Assembly: GCA_021772435.1 (NCBI GenBank)
Contig: JAJFLZ010000037.1
Coordinates: 62,001 to 126,000 of the forward strand
From: Chlamydiota bacterium
Lineage (GTDB): Bacteria > Chlamydiota > Chlamydiia > Chlamydiales > JACKPQ01
Length of the DNA stretch: 64,000 nucleotides
Reading direction: 5' to 3'
A model generated the notes under the pieces. That model saw nothing but the letters and a program-made list of their open reading frames with translations, made no database searches and was not told the origin of the DNA. Of this stretch, positions 9,113 to 17,331 are shown piece after piece. The position numbers and the translations under genes are program-made. Every line of letters begins with the position of its first letter. Position 1 is the first letter of the stretch.

Positions 9113-9769
9113 TTATGACATAAGTTGCATCAATTTGCAAATACGTAAATTATCTTTTCCGTGCATTCTAAGATATGCCAAAATATTTTTTTTTGACATT
9201 TTTGCGAATAATCCAATCTCTTTATCGGTAAGAAACAAGGCTTTATCAAAGGATCCCAGCTTGTCTATAACTTTCAGCAATTTTTTTCGATCATACAACA
9301 GTCGTATGCCCTGAGTGAATATAAACCCAATAGGTAATATAACTAGATATAGATGTATTATTGGCAGAAAGGAGCAAACCAAAAAAATCCATACAGCTAT
9401 TTGATTACGGAAAAGCGGACCAAAAATTTTACGCCATCTTTTTGAAGACGTATAATAAGCCAAGAGCTCTTCAAATCTTGATTCATCAAATGCTAAACGC
9501 TGAGCATGCACTTTTTCATGATTAAAGACTTCTTGATTCCAAGTTTTTAGCTGTATTAGAGGCACGCGCGTGTCATTTTCATCTTCGTAAATCCATAATG
9601 CCCCAGCCTCCCAAAGCTTGAGACCTTTTTTTCCAATATATACAGGAAACCCATCAATATCTTGAATCGTACGGTCTGGATATTTTTGCTTAAATTTGTC
9701 AAAAGCCTGTGAAAGAGTTGTTTGGCGTTTTTGAAATTGTTCTAGATTTTCGGTTGGACCAGGTATCAT
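9113..9769 (-). CDS. Membrane protein with HExxH motif, function unknown
   Basis: I do not recognise the family. The 218-residue protein has a soluble N-terminal half containing HEKVH at residues 84-88, the HExxH signature of zinc metallopeptidases, followed by FDESRFEELLAYYTS, where an acidic residue could be the third zinc ligand. Two close hydrophobic segments follow (IAVWIFLVCSFLPIIHLYL and VILPIGFIFTQGI, about residues 125-157). The motif-to-membrane arrangement resembles small bacterial membrane-anchored gluzincins, but a chance HExxH is possible. It lies between an exported hypothetical gene (4 bases upstream) and the GT2-like gene. Confidence 0.55.
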   Translation of the reverse strand: MIPGPTENLEQFQKRQTTLSQAFDKFKQKYPDRTIQDIDGFPVYIGKKGLKLWEAGALWIYEDENDTRVPLIQLKTWNQEVFNHEKVHAQRLAFDESRFEELLAYYTSSKRWRKIFGPLFRNQIAVWIFLVCSFLPIIHLYLVILPIGFIFTQGIRLLYDRKKLLKVIDKLGSFDKALFLTDKEIGLFAKMSKKNILAYLRMHGKDNLRICKLMQLMS

Positions 9770-9773
9770 TAGC

Positions 9774-10646
9774 CTAGATCCCTATAGTTTTTTGTTGATT
9801 CAACGTGTACGCTTTATATTTATCTATATCTTTTATTTTTAATCCTTTAATTGTTGATTCTACACCTATTTTTGACCACGCTTTTGGTTCTTTAAATCTT
9901 TCTTGCCACTGAATTTTTTTTCCAAGCAATAGGATATTCCAGGGCAGACAAGCAGCTTGCTGTTTCCATGAATATGTTGATATTAAGTGAGTGAGCTCTT
10001 CAGTGCTTGGGTAGCAGCCATTGATTAATTTGTACCCATATAGGGATAACCCTGGCGCTAAAGGTTGAGCCTGTTTTGAGTTCTTGATTAATGCGTAATG
10101 ATAAGAGACCATTAACGGGATGCTAATTTTACATGCCTTATCCCAAACTGGCCAAAAATTTTTGGGTTCCGAGCGTTTTAGTAAAATTAAAAAATGTCCC
10201 TCGTTGTGAGAAACAATTTGTGCATGATTTTTAAATAAAAAATCACTGAGTAGGTCATACAAATCAACGGGCATTTCAATCATTAAGTGGTCGGTAAGTT
10301 GCAAAAGACTTTGGATCATTTTTTGCTTATAGAAGCAGCTGCCAAAAAAGTACGTGATATCAACATGTTCATGAGCACTCATGGCATCAGATCTGTCTAA
10401 AGTCAAATCATCTAAGTAAATAATTCTGTTTGTCTGGCTTGTTTGAGCACTGCTTGTCATTTTTGTAATAAAAATAGATGCTGGAAAATGCGTGCATACC
10501 TCCTCGATCTGATCTTCATCTAAGCCTGATAGCCCTAAAACTGTTACAGGCCTTTTATAAGACTGAATCAGTTCAGTTAAAGCGCATACATCTGCTTGTA
10601 AAGTCCCTGCAACAAGTACAATGACGCTCAGCAAAATTGTTTTCAT
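9774..10646 (-). CDS. Exported protein of unknown function in the glycosyltransferase operon
   Basis: A 290-residue protein with a clear signal peptide (KTILLSVIVLVAGTLQA). After it, RPVTVLGLSGLDEDQIEEV looks like a strand-glycine-turn start of a Rossmann-type fold, and FLILLKRSEPKNFW occurs near the middle. It could be a degenerate methyltransferase, but no catalytic motif is convincing. Its start codon follows the stop of the GT32 gene at 10647 with no gap, so the two are almost certainly co-transcribed and probably co-translated. Confidence 0.6.
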   Translation of the reverse strand: MKTILLSVIVLVAGTLQADVCALTELIQSYKRPVTVLGLSGLDEDQIEEVCTHFPASIFITKMTSSAQTSQTNRIIYLDDLTLDRSDAMSAHEHVDITYFFGSCFYKQKMIQSLLQLTDHLMIEMPVDLYDLLSDFLFKNHAQIVSHNEGHFLILLKRSEPKNFWPVWDKACKISIPLMVSYHYALIKNSKQAQPLAPGLSLYGYKLINGCYPSTEELTHLISTYSWKQQAACLPWNILLLGKKIQWQERFKEPKAWSKIGVESTIKGLKIKDIDKYKAYTLNQQKTIGI

Positions 10647-11672
10647 TTATCTTTTTATTCTCACTACATTAAGAAATAATTTCCCTGTGACTAGGAGCTG
10701 AGCAAGAGCTAAACCCGAAAGGCACAGCAGGATTATCGTATACAAACTCCGGTTTTTTTTAATCAGTTTATTTATTTTATGGCTCAAATGCTGTTCAATA
10801 GTTGCTTTAGTACTCTCAACCGTGTGCATTTGGTAATGATGGCCGTATAGGCCTTTTTTTGCTCCAATGGTGGTAAAATATAGCGGAGGTAAAGCAACCG
10901 ATTGAGCCGTGATATTCTGAAAATCCATAACGGCTTCTGAAAAAGGCAATAAAGAACGGTATTTCAGTCGATAAAAATCTGGTTCTTTTCCTTGGCCCTG
11001 AAATAGTTGGGTATAAGTCATCCAGTTTTTTTTCAATCTTCGAATGGTATTATCAATAATGGGATGCTGAGAAGTGCTGCCGATGACGTGCTTACCTGCA
11101 TTTATGCAACTGCTTAAGCAGGACGTGGGGCAAAAATCAATCGGGCAAAAAAAATCGCATTTGGATATGAGCGGATCGATTGCCTGAAAACACTCTACAT
11201 CACAATCGACATAGGCCCCGCCAAATTGTTTTAACAATACATATGAAGCAATGGTTGCTCGTTCACTGTAATTGAGCGTTTGTAAAAAGCAACTTTCTAA
11301 ATCCAGGCATTGCTGACTCTGAAAAAAACGATGTTCAAGTTTAGGGTGAAAAGACTCGATGGGACGATCGGTCCATAAATAAATTTGCCAATCTGGGTGC
11401 TTATCTATCCATGAAAGAATGTTCTCTTGATATAGTTTAGGAGGCTGATATGGTCCAAGCCAAATAAAATGCAGTTTTTTTGGAATAAGATTGAGCTCGT
11501 TTTCATCCTTTAATTGGTTGAATAAGTGCTCGAAATTGTGATAGTTATCAAAATCTTCTTGTGTTAGATTTTTTACGAGCAGAGGATGCTTGTCACCGAA
11601 TCCACCTTGGAAATCTATCCCAATTGCCAGCGAATGAATTAGAAATACGAGCAGTGCTAGCAGCTTAATCAT
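10647..11672 (-). CDS. Exported, C-terminally anchored GT32 glycosyltransferase
   Basis: A 341-residue GT32 enzyme. A signal peptide (KLLALLVFLIHSLAIG) starts it; IPKKLHFIWLGPYQPP and HPDWQIYLWTDRP lie near residues 62-105; GGAYVDCDVECF contains the D-C-D metal site. The last 30 residues form a hydrophobic helix (TIILLCLSGLALAQLLV) and end in RIKR, a positively charged stop-transfer tail. The predicted topology is an extracytoplasmic catalytic domain held by a C-terminal anchor. Its ATG overlaps the TGA of the upstream GT32 gene (ATGA), implying translational coupling. Confidence 0.88.
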   Translation of the reverse strand: MIKLLALLVFLIHSLAIGIDFQGGFGDKHPLLVKNLTQEDFDNYHNFEHLFNQLKDENELNLIPKKLHFIWLGPYQPPKLYQENILSWIDKHPDWQIYLWTDRPIESFHPKLEHRFFQSQQCLDLESCFLQTLNYSERATIASYVLLKQFGGAYVDCDVECFQAIDPLISKCDFFCPIDFCPTSCLSSCINAGKHVIGSTSQHPIIDNTIRRLKKNWMTYTQLFQGQGKEPDFYRLKYRSLLPFSEAVMDFQNITAQSVALPPLYFTTIGAKKGLYGHHYQMHTVESTKATIEQHLSHKINKLIKKNRSLYTIILLCLSGLALAQLLVTGKLFLNVVRIKR

Positions 11673-12772
11673 ATGCGGTTTCTCTTTTTGCTGATCAACA
11701 GGAGTTGTATTAAAAATAAAACAGCAATAACTATCAAAAGTAATTTAAATTTTTGAAAAAAAACGCCGCATTTAATGTTTGCGTATTTCAATGTATACAT
11801 GTCTTTATTCATGACTTTTTCTTTATTATTAAAGGCCCAGGTCGTCGCGAATAAATGTATGGCGTATCCACCTGGCATGGAATCTTTACTGTAAAAGTAA
11901 AAAGCTGGAAAAGCGATATTTATACCAGGCGCTGATTGAATTTTGGATAATATTGCGTAGGTCAATGGCATATAGCTGCGTTGCATGACAAGATCATACT
12001 GTTCAATACGATCGCGGGTAAAAGCCATAGGATGATGATTCCAAACGTTCTCAATTTCACTAAATACTTCTTGGATAATGCCGTGGTTTGGAATGGCTCC
12101 TATAAAAGCATTACTCGGAGTAATCGTATAGCCTTGAACTAAATGGTGTGGGAGTTCTAGCCCTACAATAAAATCATAGTTTTTTGCGAGATCATCAATA
12201 GTCGCTGCACATTCAACGTCATGGTCAATATAAAACCCTCCTTCTTTGGCTAGAATTTCATAACGTAAATAATCAGATCTTTCTGCCCAATTCAACGTGC
12301 CGTCATAATAGTGTTTTAATTTTGTCCACGAAAAATCATCCACATACCGCACTTCCATTTTCTTGCATGGAATCTGGCGTTTCCGATCCGTCCAAAATAT
12401 CACTTTCCAGTCGGGATGGTGTGCTATCCAACTACGCACATGCTGAACGGATGTGGCGGGAAAATTCCTTGGTCCAAGCCAAATGAAGTGCATCACCTTC
12501 GGAATCTTATAGGCATCTTGATTACTGAACTGCAATTCGTTAAATTTGTAGTAGATAGGCTCTAGTAAATCCAGCAATTGCTGATCTTTAAGGGTAATAT
12601 CCTTTTTCCAATACTTAGTATTTACCCCTTCCAAATCCAAAAAGGAATCATGTAAACTGTAATATTTATTTTTAGTCTTGCGCTCAGAGCTCTTGCACCC
12701 TGTAAGGCAGCAAATAACTAGCAATAGAAGCTTAAATCGATTGCTGCTTAAATTCTGGGAGAACGTTAACAT
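11669..12772 (-). CDS. GT32 glycosyltransferase lipoprotein with C-terminal anchor
   Basis: GT32 enzyme with IPKVMHFIWLGPRNFP, HPDWKVIFWTDR, and EGGFYIDHDVEC carrying the D-H-D site. The N-terminus reads FKLLLLVICCLTGCKSS, whose LTGC is a lipobox, so the mature protein would start with a lipidated Cys. A C-terminal hydrophobic helix (LLIVIAVLFLIQLLLI) ends in KKRNRI. I start it at the ATG at 12772; an ATG at 12805 adds 11 residues and lengthens the overlap with the upstream GT2-like gene from 41 to 74 bases. A lipid anchor and a membrane helix on one glycosyltransferase is unusual. Confidence 0.86.
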   Translation of the reverse strand: MLTFSQNLSSNRFKLLLLVICCLTGCKSSERKTKNKYYSLHDSFLDLEGVNTKYWKKDITLKDQQLLDLLEPIYYKFNELQFSNQDAYKIPKVMHFIWLGPRNFPATSVQHVRSWIAHHPDWKVIFWTDRKRQIPCKKMEVRYVDDFSWTKLKHYYDGTLNWAERSDYLRYEILAKEGGFYIDHDVECAATIDDLAKNYDFIVGLELPHHLVQGYTITPSNAFIGAIPNHGIIQEVFSEIENVWNHHPMAFTRDRIEQYDLVMQRSYMPLTYAILSKIQSAPGINIAFPAFYFYSKDSMPGGYAIHLFATTWAFNNKEKVMNKDMYTLKYANIKCGVFFQKFKLLLIVIAVLFLIQLLLISKKRNRI

Positions 12773-14384
12773 GCGGAGAATTGTTGACCATGTGCTGTAT
12801 AACATCGATGTCCATTCTATACCCTTTGATGAATTTCGTTAAGAGGTCTTTTACAGAGTAAATTCCAAAATTTTTATTTTTAAAAGTTGTCACAACATTC
12901 ATCGGGATATTGATTGTTTTCGATAGCTCATAGCAAAGCCCAATTTTTGATTTATCGGCACGTTTAGACCATTTACCTTCCATATAACTTGGATTCGTAA
13001 AAGAGACTTGTTCTATTGCATTTTTAATATCACTCTTGCGGTAAACAGTCATATCAAGTGTATTAGGGTAGCCCCATTCAGCGCCACCGCGTGAAAATTG
13101 CCATGCGTAAACACCAGGCTCGACAGCCATCATTTTGGGAGGAGGGTCTTTTTTCCCTGCCATGTAGCTACGGTTGATATTTTTTCCCATCCTTAAATAA
13201 AAGCCATAAGCTAGCGTTTGATTCATCAGACGAGTTGTCTGCGCAAAATCTATGCTGTCTTTAATTATAATATCATCGACTGCAAAAGCCACAAATTTGG
13301 CTTTGCTGTTAAATATAGCATCTCGTGTAAGCTTTTGGAAATCTCCCGGTGGACACAGCTGTTTTTTCCAGTTCACTTTTGGAAAAGCTTGCGTGACTTG
13401 AGCATAGCCTTCTTCATATTCTGGACTTGACGCGCGATAAATAGCTGTGATCTGATTACAATTGGTCGCGTTTTTGTATAATGACTCAATATAGGCATAG
13501 AGCTGCATGGGCCTGTTGTATGAAAAAACGACAATATCAACTTGATTGTTTTCGTTATCTAACGGAAGAGTTGGGTCAACTGTAAGCGGTAAGTAAGGTT
13601 TGAGCTTTCTTGTATATCGGTCAATAGTCCCTTGCATTTCTCGACTCGCTCGGTGATCGCTAATGGGGTTAATGCAATTATATACATACAATTTTTCCTT
13701 CATGTAGCGAATGTGTCCTTCAGCCATTTCTAGCATGGGAAACATCATGGCCAGATCGTATGTTGTAGGTACAAAGTCACCTTCATAAGTTAAATCTTGC
13801 AATTTGATCCGTTTAAACAATCCTGCATAAAACGAGCGCAAATGTGAGACAACATAAGGATAATTACGAATACCTCGTTTCTTGATAACATCAGGGCCCA
13901 TTGGCCGTGAGATTCCTCCTTTGCCATCTGGATGTCTTGTATGATTACTATAGGCAAGCCAAACGTTTGGGTCTTGATAATAGGAATTTACAACCTCTAA
14001 CACATTATCATGAGGAAGCCAGTCATCCCCATCTAATGTAATAACAATTTCTTCATTGCGACACGAGTGAATTGCGTGCCATAAGTTCGCCATCGCTTTA
14101 AGTCTTCTTTCATTACGTACGAGTTTAACTTTATGGCCATTGGAATGTCCTTTGATATATTCTTCGACAGCATCACCCGTTCCATCAGGTGAGAAATCGT
14201 CGGTATAAATAATACGGTAATTGGGATAATTTTGATTAAGGACTGACTCTAGATTTTTTTCGTAAAACTTACGGTTATTGTAAGAGCAGATGACTACAGC
14301 TATGGGTTTTTTTGCTTCTATTCCCATCACTGCAAAGCAGTTGACAAAACAAAGTAACATTAGTAATTTTCTCAAACATCTCAT
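12732..14384 (-). CDS. Exported two-domain GT2 glycosyltransferase
   Basis: I chose ATG 14384, eight bases after a GGAGG site; an ATG at 14399 lies before it. The signal peptide is CLRKLLMLLCFVNCFAVMG. Domain 1 has PIAVVICSYNNRKFYEKNL, YRIIYTDDFSPDGTG and VITLDGDDWLPHDNVL, an intact GT2 active site. A second GT-A-like domain (VDIVVFSYNRPMQLYAYIE, later FAVDDIIIKD) follows from about residue 285. GT2 enzymes use nucleotide-sugar donors, normally cytoplasmic, so the signal peptide is notable. It heads the run of minus-strand genes ending near 7618. Confidence 0.87.
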   Translation of the reverse strand: MRCLRKLLMLLCFVNCFAVMGIEAKKPIAVVICSYNNRKFYEKNLESVLNQNYPNYRIIYTDDFSPDGTGDAVEEYIKGHSNGHKVKLVRNERRLKAMANLWHAIHSCRNEEIVITLDGDDWLPHDNVLEVVNSYYQDPNVWLAYSNHTRHPDGKGGISRPMGPDVIKKRGIRNYPYVVSHLRSFYAGLFKRIKLQDLTYEGDFVPTTYDLAMMFPMLEMAEGHIRYMKEKLYVYNCINPISDHRASREMQGTIDRYTRKLKPYLPLTVDPTLPLDNENNQVDIVVFSYNRPMQLYAYIESLYKNATNCNQITAIYRASSPEYEEGYAQVTQAFPKVNWKKQLCPPGDFQKLTRDAIFNSKAKFVAFAVDDIIIKDSIDFAQTTRLMNQTLAYGFYLRMGKNINRSYMAGKKDPPPKMMAVEPGVYAWQFSRGGAEWGYPNTLDMTVYRKSDIKNAIEQVSFTNPSYMEGKWSKRADKSKIGLCYELSKTINIPMNVVTTFKNKNFGIYSVKDLLTKFIKGYRMDIDVIQHMVNNSPHVNVLPEFKQQSI

Positions 14385-14429
14385 ACCAACAACCTCCAAA
14401 AATTAGAGGCCAGGATGGCTCAGATATTT

Positions 14430-14834
14430 TTATTTTGCAACTTTTTTCACACAAAATACTCCTAGAAAGCAAAGAACGAAACAACTTAAGCCGCAAATAT
14501 AAAGGACCGTTCTGCGGTGTTTTTTCTGCTGCGCGAAGAAGTTGGAAAGCTTTTGACCCAGAATGTTGTCATATGTTGCTTTTTGAGACACCCATGACTT
14601 GAGTTCTAGATGCGTCCCAAGTATTCCTTCGCTTGAAAAATAGGCAGCTGGTAAAATTAGGTCGTATTTTCCAGCTTTTGCTATACAGGCTTTGGTAAGC
14701 GAAGAATAAGTGTGATAAGCCGATCGATAGCTCTCTGATTCTAGATCTTTTTCCTTAAAGTTTTCATTTCTATCAATAAGCTCATCGATTGCAGAATTGC
14801 AAATAACAACGGAAAATTTGCACGAGAGCCGACG
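14430..14834 (-). pseudogene. Decayed GT32 glycosyltransferase, C-terminal fragment
   Basis: Translation of the minus strand gives a product parallel to the C-terminus of the intact neighbour at 14931-15953. YRSAYHTYSSLTKAC matches YRSAYHTYIPFTEAC; YDLILPAAYFSSEG matches LDLILPSGYFSKTG; THLELKSW matches RHLELKSW; and a C-terminal helix (LYICGLSCFVLCFLGVF) precedes KKVAK and a TAA at 14430-14432. The catalytic N-terminal two thirds are absent. The fragment breaks off about 30 bases before a hairpin repeat, so the loss may be linked to that element. I read it as a tandem duplicate in decay. Confidence 0.82.
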
Positions 14835-14863
14835 CCCCTAAAAACTGTTTTTTGAATTTACTT

Positions 14864-14931
14864 ACCTGAACTCTTTCGTTTATATCATTCATCTTCAGGC
14901 ATCTTAGCAATCAAAACGAAAGAGTTCAGGT
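14864..14931. repeat. Hairpin repeat, copy 1
   Basis: Arms 14864-14881 (ACCTGAACTCTTTCGTTT) and 14914-14931 are perfectly complementary over 18 bp. The 32-base loop contains ATATCATTCATCTTCAGG then ATCTTAG and CAATCA. The same loop recurs at 42949-43032 with different arms. The right arm directly abuts the stop codon of the GT32 gene at 14931-15953. Confidence 0.85.
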
Positions 14932-15953
14932 TACTTGGGTATGCCTGTGCTTTTTTTCATGAATACAACCACTCCTAATGCGCACAAAATGAGACAAGAA
15001 AATCCACCAGTGTAAAGGAGTGCTTGATGGGTTTTTTTCTGATGTTTTAGAAAACTTAATATCTTGCTTTCAATGACCTCCTCTAAAGCCTCGTCCTTAA
15101 AGGTCCAAGATTTTAATTCTAAATGCCTCCCGAAAGTCCCTGTTTTAGAAAAATATCCTGAGGGCAAAATCAAATCGAGATTACAAGCTTTGGTGAGGCA
15201 GGCCTCTGTGAATGGAATATACGTATGGTAAGCTGAGCGATAGACATATGATTCCTGATCATCGCCATTAAAACTATCTTCAACCTCGCCCCAACCTTTA
15301 AGCATTGTCTTCCACGTTTGATCAATAATAGGATGATGCGGCTTCGAGCCAATAAAAAAAGGCATTGCTTGGACAGAGCTGCTTAAAATGGGCTGTTCTT
15401 GAATTGATATAGATGTGACAAAATTGACCTTTGAAATGAGTTCATTAATCGAGGTTTTACATTGCACATCACCATCGAGGTATACACCTCCAAATTCTCT
15501 GAGGGCAAGCATCCTTACAATAAGACTTTGATCCGCTCTGTTGTCTATTTTAGTAAAAAAAGAAGGCATCATTTTTGCTAAAGTTTGGATAGATTTTCTC
15601 TGCAACCGTTTATCTGGTGAAGGGTGAGGGAAATCTACCCACAAATAGGCCTTCCAGTCACTGTGTTGCTTGATCCATGAACGTATGCAGTGGCACATTT
15701 CTTTGGGCAACGAACGCTCTCCAAGCCAAATAAAATGGAAAATTTTCGGAATTGTATCAACGGTTTTGCTGTTATCCAGGTATTTGATATTAGTCTCATA
15801 GTTTTTTTTAAACACATCATAATGCGCATAATCTTCTTTCGTCTCGATCATATTTGAATTTTCACATAGCTGATCAAAGCTTAAGTTGCTTGAAGATGGA
15901 TAGATAAGCGCCATGGGCAGCATGAAAAACAATAATAATTTAACGATTTGCAT
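14931..15953 (-). CDS. Exported, C-terminally anchored GT32 glycosyltransferase
   Basis: A 340-residue GT32 enzyme. The signal peptide is IVKLLLFFMLPMALIYP. IPKIFHFIWLGERSLP, HSDWKAYLWVD and FGGVYLDGDVQC (D-G-D site) are in the usual order. A C-terminal helix (GGFSCLILCALGVVVFM) is followed by KKSTGIPK. It overlaps the upstream GT32 gene by 14 bases. Its stop codon is the boundary of a hairpin repeat, and the decayed copy just downstream shares its C-terminal sequence, so it is the surviving member of a tandem pair. Confidence 0.88.
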   Translation of the reverse strand: MQIVKLLLFFMLPMALIYPSSSNLSFDQLCENSNMIETKEDYAHYDVFKKNYETNIKYLDNSKTVDTIPKIFHFIWLGERSLPKEMCHCIRSWIKQHSDWKAYLWVDFPHPSPDKRLQRKSIQTLAKMMPSFFTKIDNRADQSLIVRMLALREFGGVYLDGDVQCKTSINELISKVNFVTSISIQEQPILSSSVQAMPFFIGSKPHHPIIDQTWKTMLKGWGEVEDSFNGDDQESYVYRSAYHTYIPFTEACLTKACNLDLILPSGYFSKTGTFGRHLELKSWTFKDEALEEVIESKILSFLKHQKKTHQALLYTGGFSCLILCALGVVVFMKKSTGIPK

Positions 15954-17052
15954 ATTTTCTCTTCAGTATAAAAATAATTCCAACCACAAGAATTAATTGA
16001 ATTCCTGCAAAGACATTGCATAACAAATTCGCATCCATATTCCGCTTACTTTGTTTAGTGATTTCATTGATTAATCTTTGCTGAGCTCGGCAGGTATCTT
16101 TCGCTTTCCAAGCCGTTGCATAAAAATGGTGCGAATAGAATGACGGCAAATATTTACAGGCGAAAAAATAACTTGCTGGAAACACAATGTCTTTATTTCC
16201 TTCTGTATTGAGATAATCCATGATAGATCGTGTTAATGCGATATAACTCCTCTCCATGACAAGAGTTGGCTCATGCGATATCGTCTTTAGCCGTCCTGAA
16301 CTTTCTACTTCTTGCCAATTTTTTTCAACGTAGTCTAAACAACCCTTTAAAATAGGGTGTTTTGCCTTTGTTCCAATCAGTCCATTGCCCACAGTGACAG
16401 CCATGTCAATAACCGGAGGGTGAGGGCTTTCCGTACACCCATAAAAGTCATAGGCGCAGTTGAGCTTATCAAATACTTGCAAAGCATTCGCATCGTGATC
16501 AATATACACGCCACCTTCTCTATATAGAATTTCGTAGCGCAGATAGTCAGCCTTTTCTCCCCAATTTGTCGCTTGATGATAGTATTTTTTTAGTCTTGAA
16601 AAATCTGCATCTTGAACAAGACGCACTTTAAAACCTGCACAAGGAGGCAAGCGCTTTCGATCCGTCCAAAATTTGAATTCCCAATCGGGATGTTTTGCTA
16701 CCCATGTCCGCATATTTTCAACCGATGCCTGGGGAAATGGTCTTGGGCCAAGCCAGATACAATGGACCACTTTGGGAATTTTATAGTTCCCTTCTTGTGC
16801 GTATTGAGCTGCATGGTTCTTTTGGTAAACGGCTTTTAAAGCATTTAAAATCTGATGATCTTTATCGGAGCTAACATACTTCCAGTAAGGCGTATTTTTT
16901 CCAACAAGCTCGTTAAATTCTGAGTCTAGGGTCAGTTTCAGAGTGCTGTCTTTATTTTTGACACATCCTGAAAGCCCAAAGATCAACGCTAATAGGGCTA
17001 TAAGGTACATTGGCACGAATTTCAGAGCTGATTTGTTTTTGCAGTTCAACAT
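15940..17052 (-). CDS. GT32 glycosyltransferase lipoprotein with C-terminal anchor
   Basis: GT32 enzyme with IPKVVHCIWLGPRPFP, HPDWEFKFWTDRK and EGGVYIDHDAN (D-H-D site). The N-terminus YLIALLALIFGLSGCVKN has an LSGC lipobox. A C-terminal helix (GIQLILVVGIIFILKRKY) anchors it. The start is uncertain. ATG 17052 gives a plausible lipoprotein signal and avoids codons upstream of 17098 that are homologous to a decayed GT2 gene; ATG 17121 and ATG 17010 are alternatives and none has a good ribosome site. It is closest in layout to 11669-12772, suggesting that blocks of GT2, lipoprotein GT32 and anchored GT32 have been duplicated. Confidence 0.84.
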   Translation of the reverse strand: MLNCKNKSALKFVPMYLIALLALIFGLSGCVKNKDSTLKLTLDSEFNELVGKNTPYWKYVSSDKDHQILNALKAVYQKNHAAQYAQEGNYKIPKVVHCIWLGPRPFPQASVENMRTWVAKHPDWEFKFWTDRKRLPPCAGFKVRLVQDADFSRLKKYYHQATNWGEKADYLRYEILYREGGVYIDHDANALQVFDKLNCAYDFYGCTESPHPPVIDMAVTVGNGLIGTKAKHPILKGCLDYVEKNWQEVESSGRLKTISHEPTLVMERSYIALTRSIMDYLNTEGNKDIVFPASYFFACKYLPSFYSHHFYATAWKAKDTCRAQQRLINEITKQSKRNMDANLLCNVFAGIQLILVVGIIFILKRKYANR

Positions 17053-17097
17053 CTCGATATTGATCGTTAATGGGGTTGCTTTGGTTTTAAATATAAA

Positions 17098-17331
17098 GCA
17101 TCTGAGGAATAAATAGCACATGTCCTTTTACCATCTCTATCATAGGAAGCATAGAAGCTAAATCGCTGCACATTGGAACAAATTGCCCCTATATTTTTTT
17201 CACATAATTTTTCGTTGGTATCGGATAAAACAACCGCAGTAATTGGCCTGTATTCAGATATTGGTTGAATCGCTCACTGAAAAATACCTACTTTAGAGGG
17301 TTTGCTACATCCAAAGCAGATGAGCAATAAA
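17098..17331 (-). pseudogene. Decayed GT2 glycosyltransferase with internal deletion
   Basis: On the minus strand the start resembles the N-terminus of the GT2 gene at 12732-14384: RPITAVVLSDTNEKLCEKN against KPIAVVICSYNNRKFYEKN, preceded by an in-frame stop. After a short gap the sequence jumps to SDLASMLPMIEMVKGH, matching YDLAMMFPMLEMAEGH about 190 residues further along the intact protein. About two thirds of domain 1 and everything after are missing. It sits where the intact block has its GT2 gene, directly before a lipoprotein GT32 gene. Confidence 0.75.

Noticed and set aside
14275-14496. A 73-codon frame across the start of the GT2 gene
   Set aside because: It is a shadow in another frame of the GT2 start and the decayed GT32 tail.
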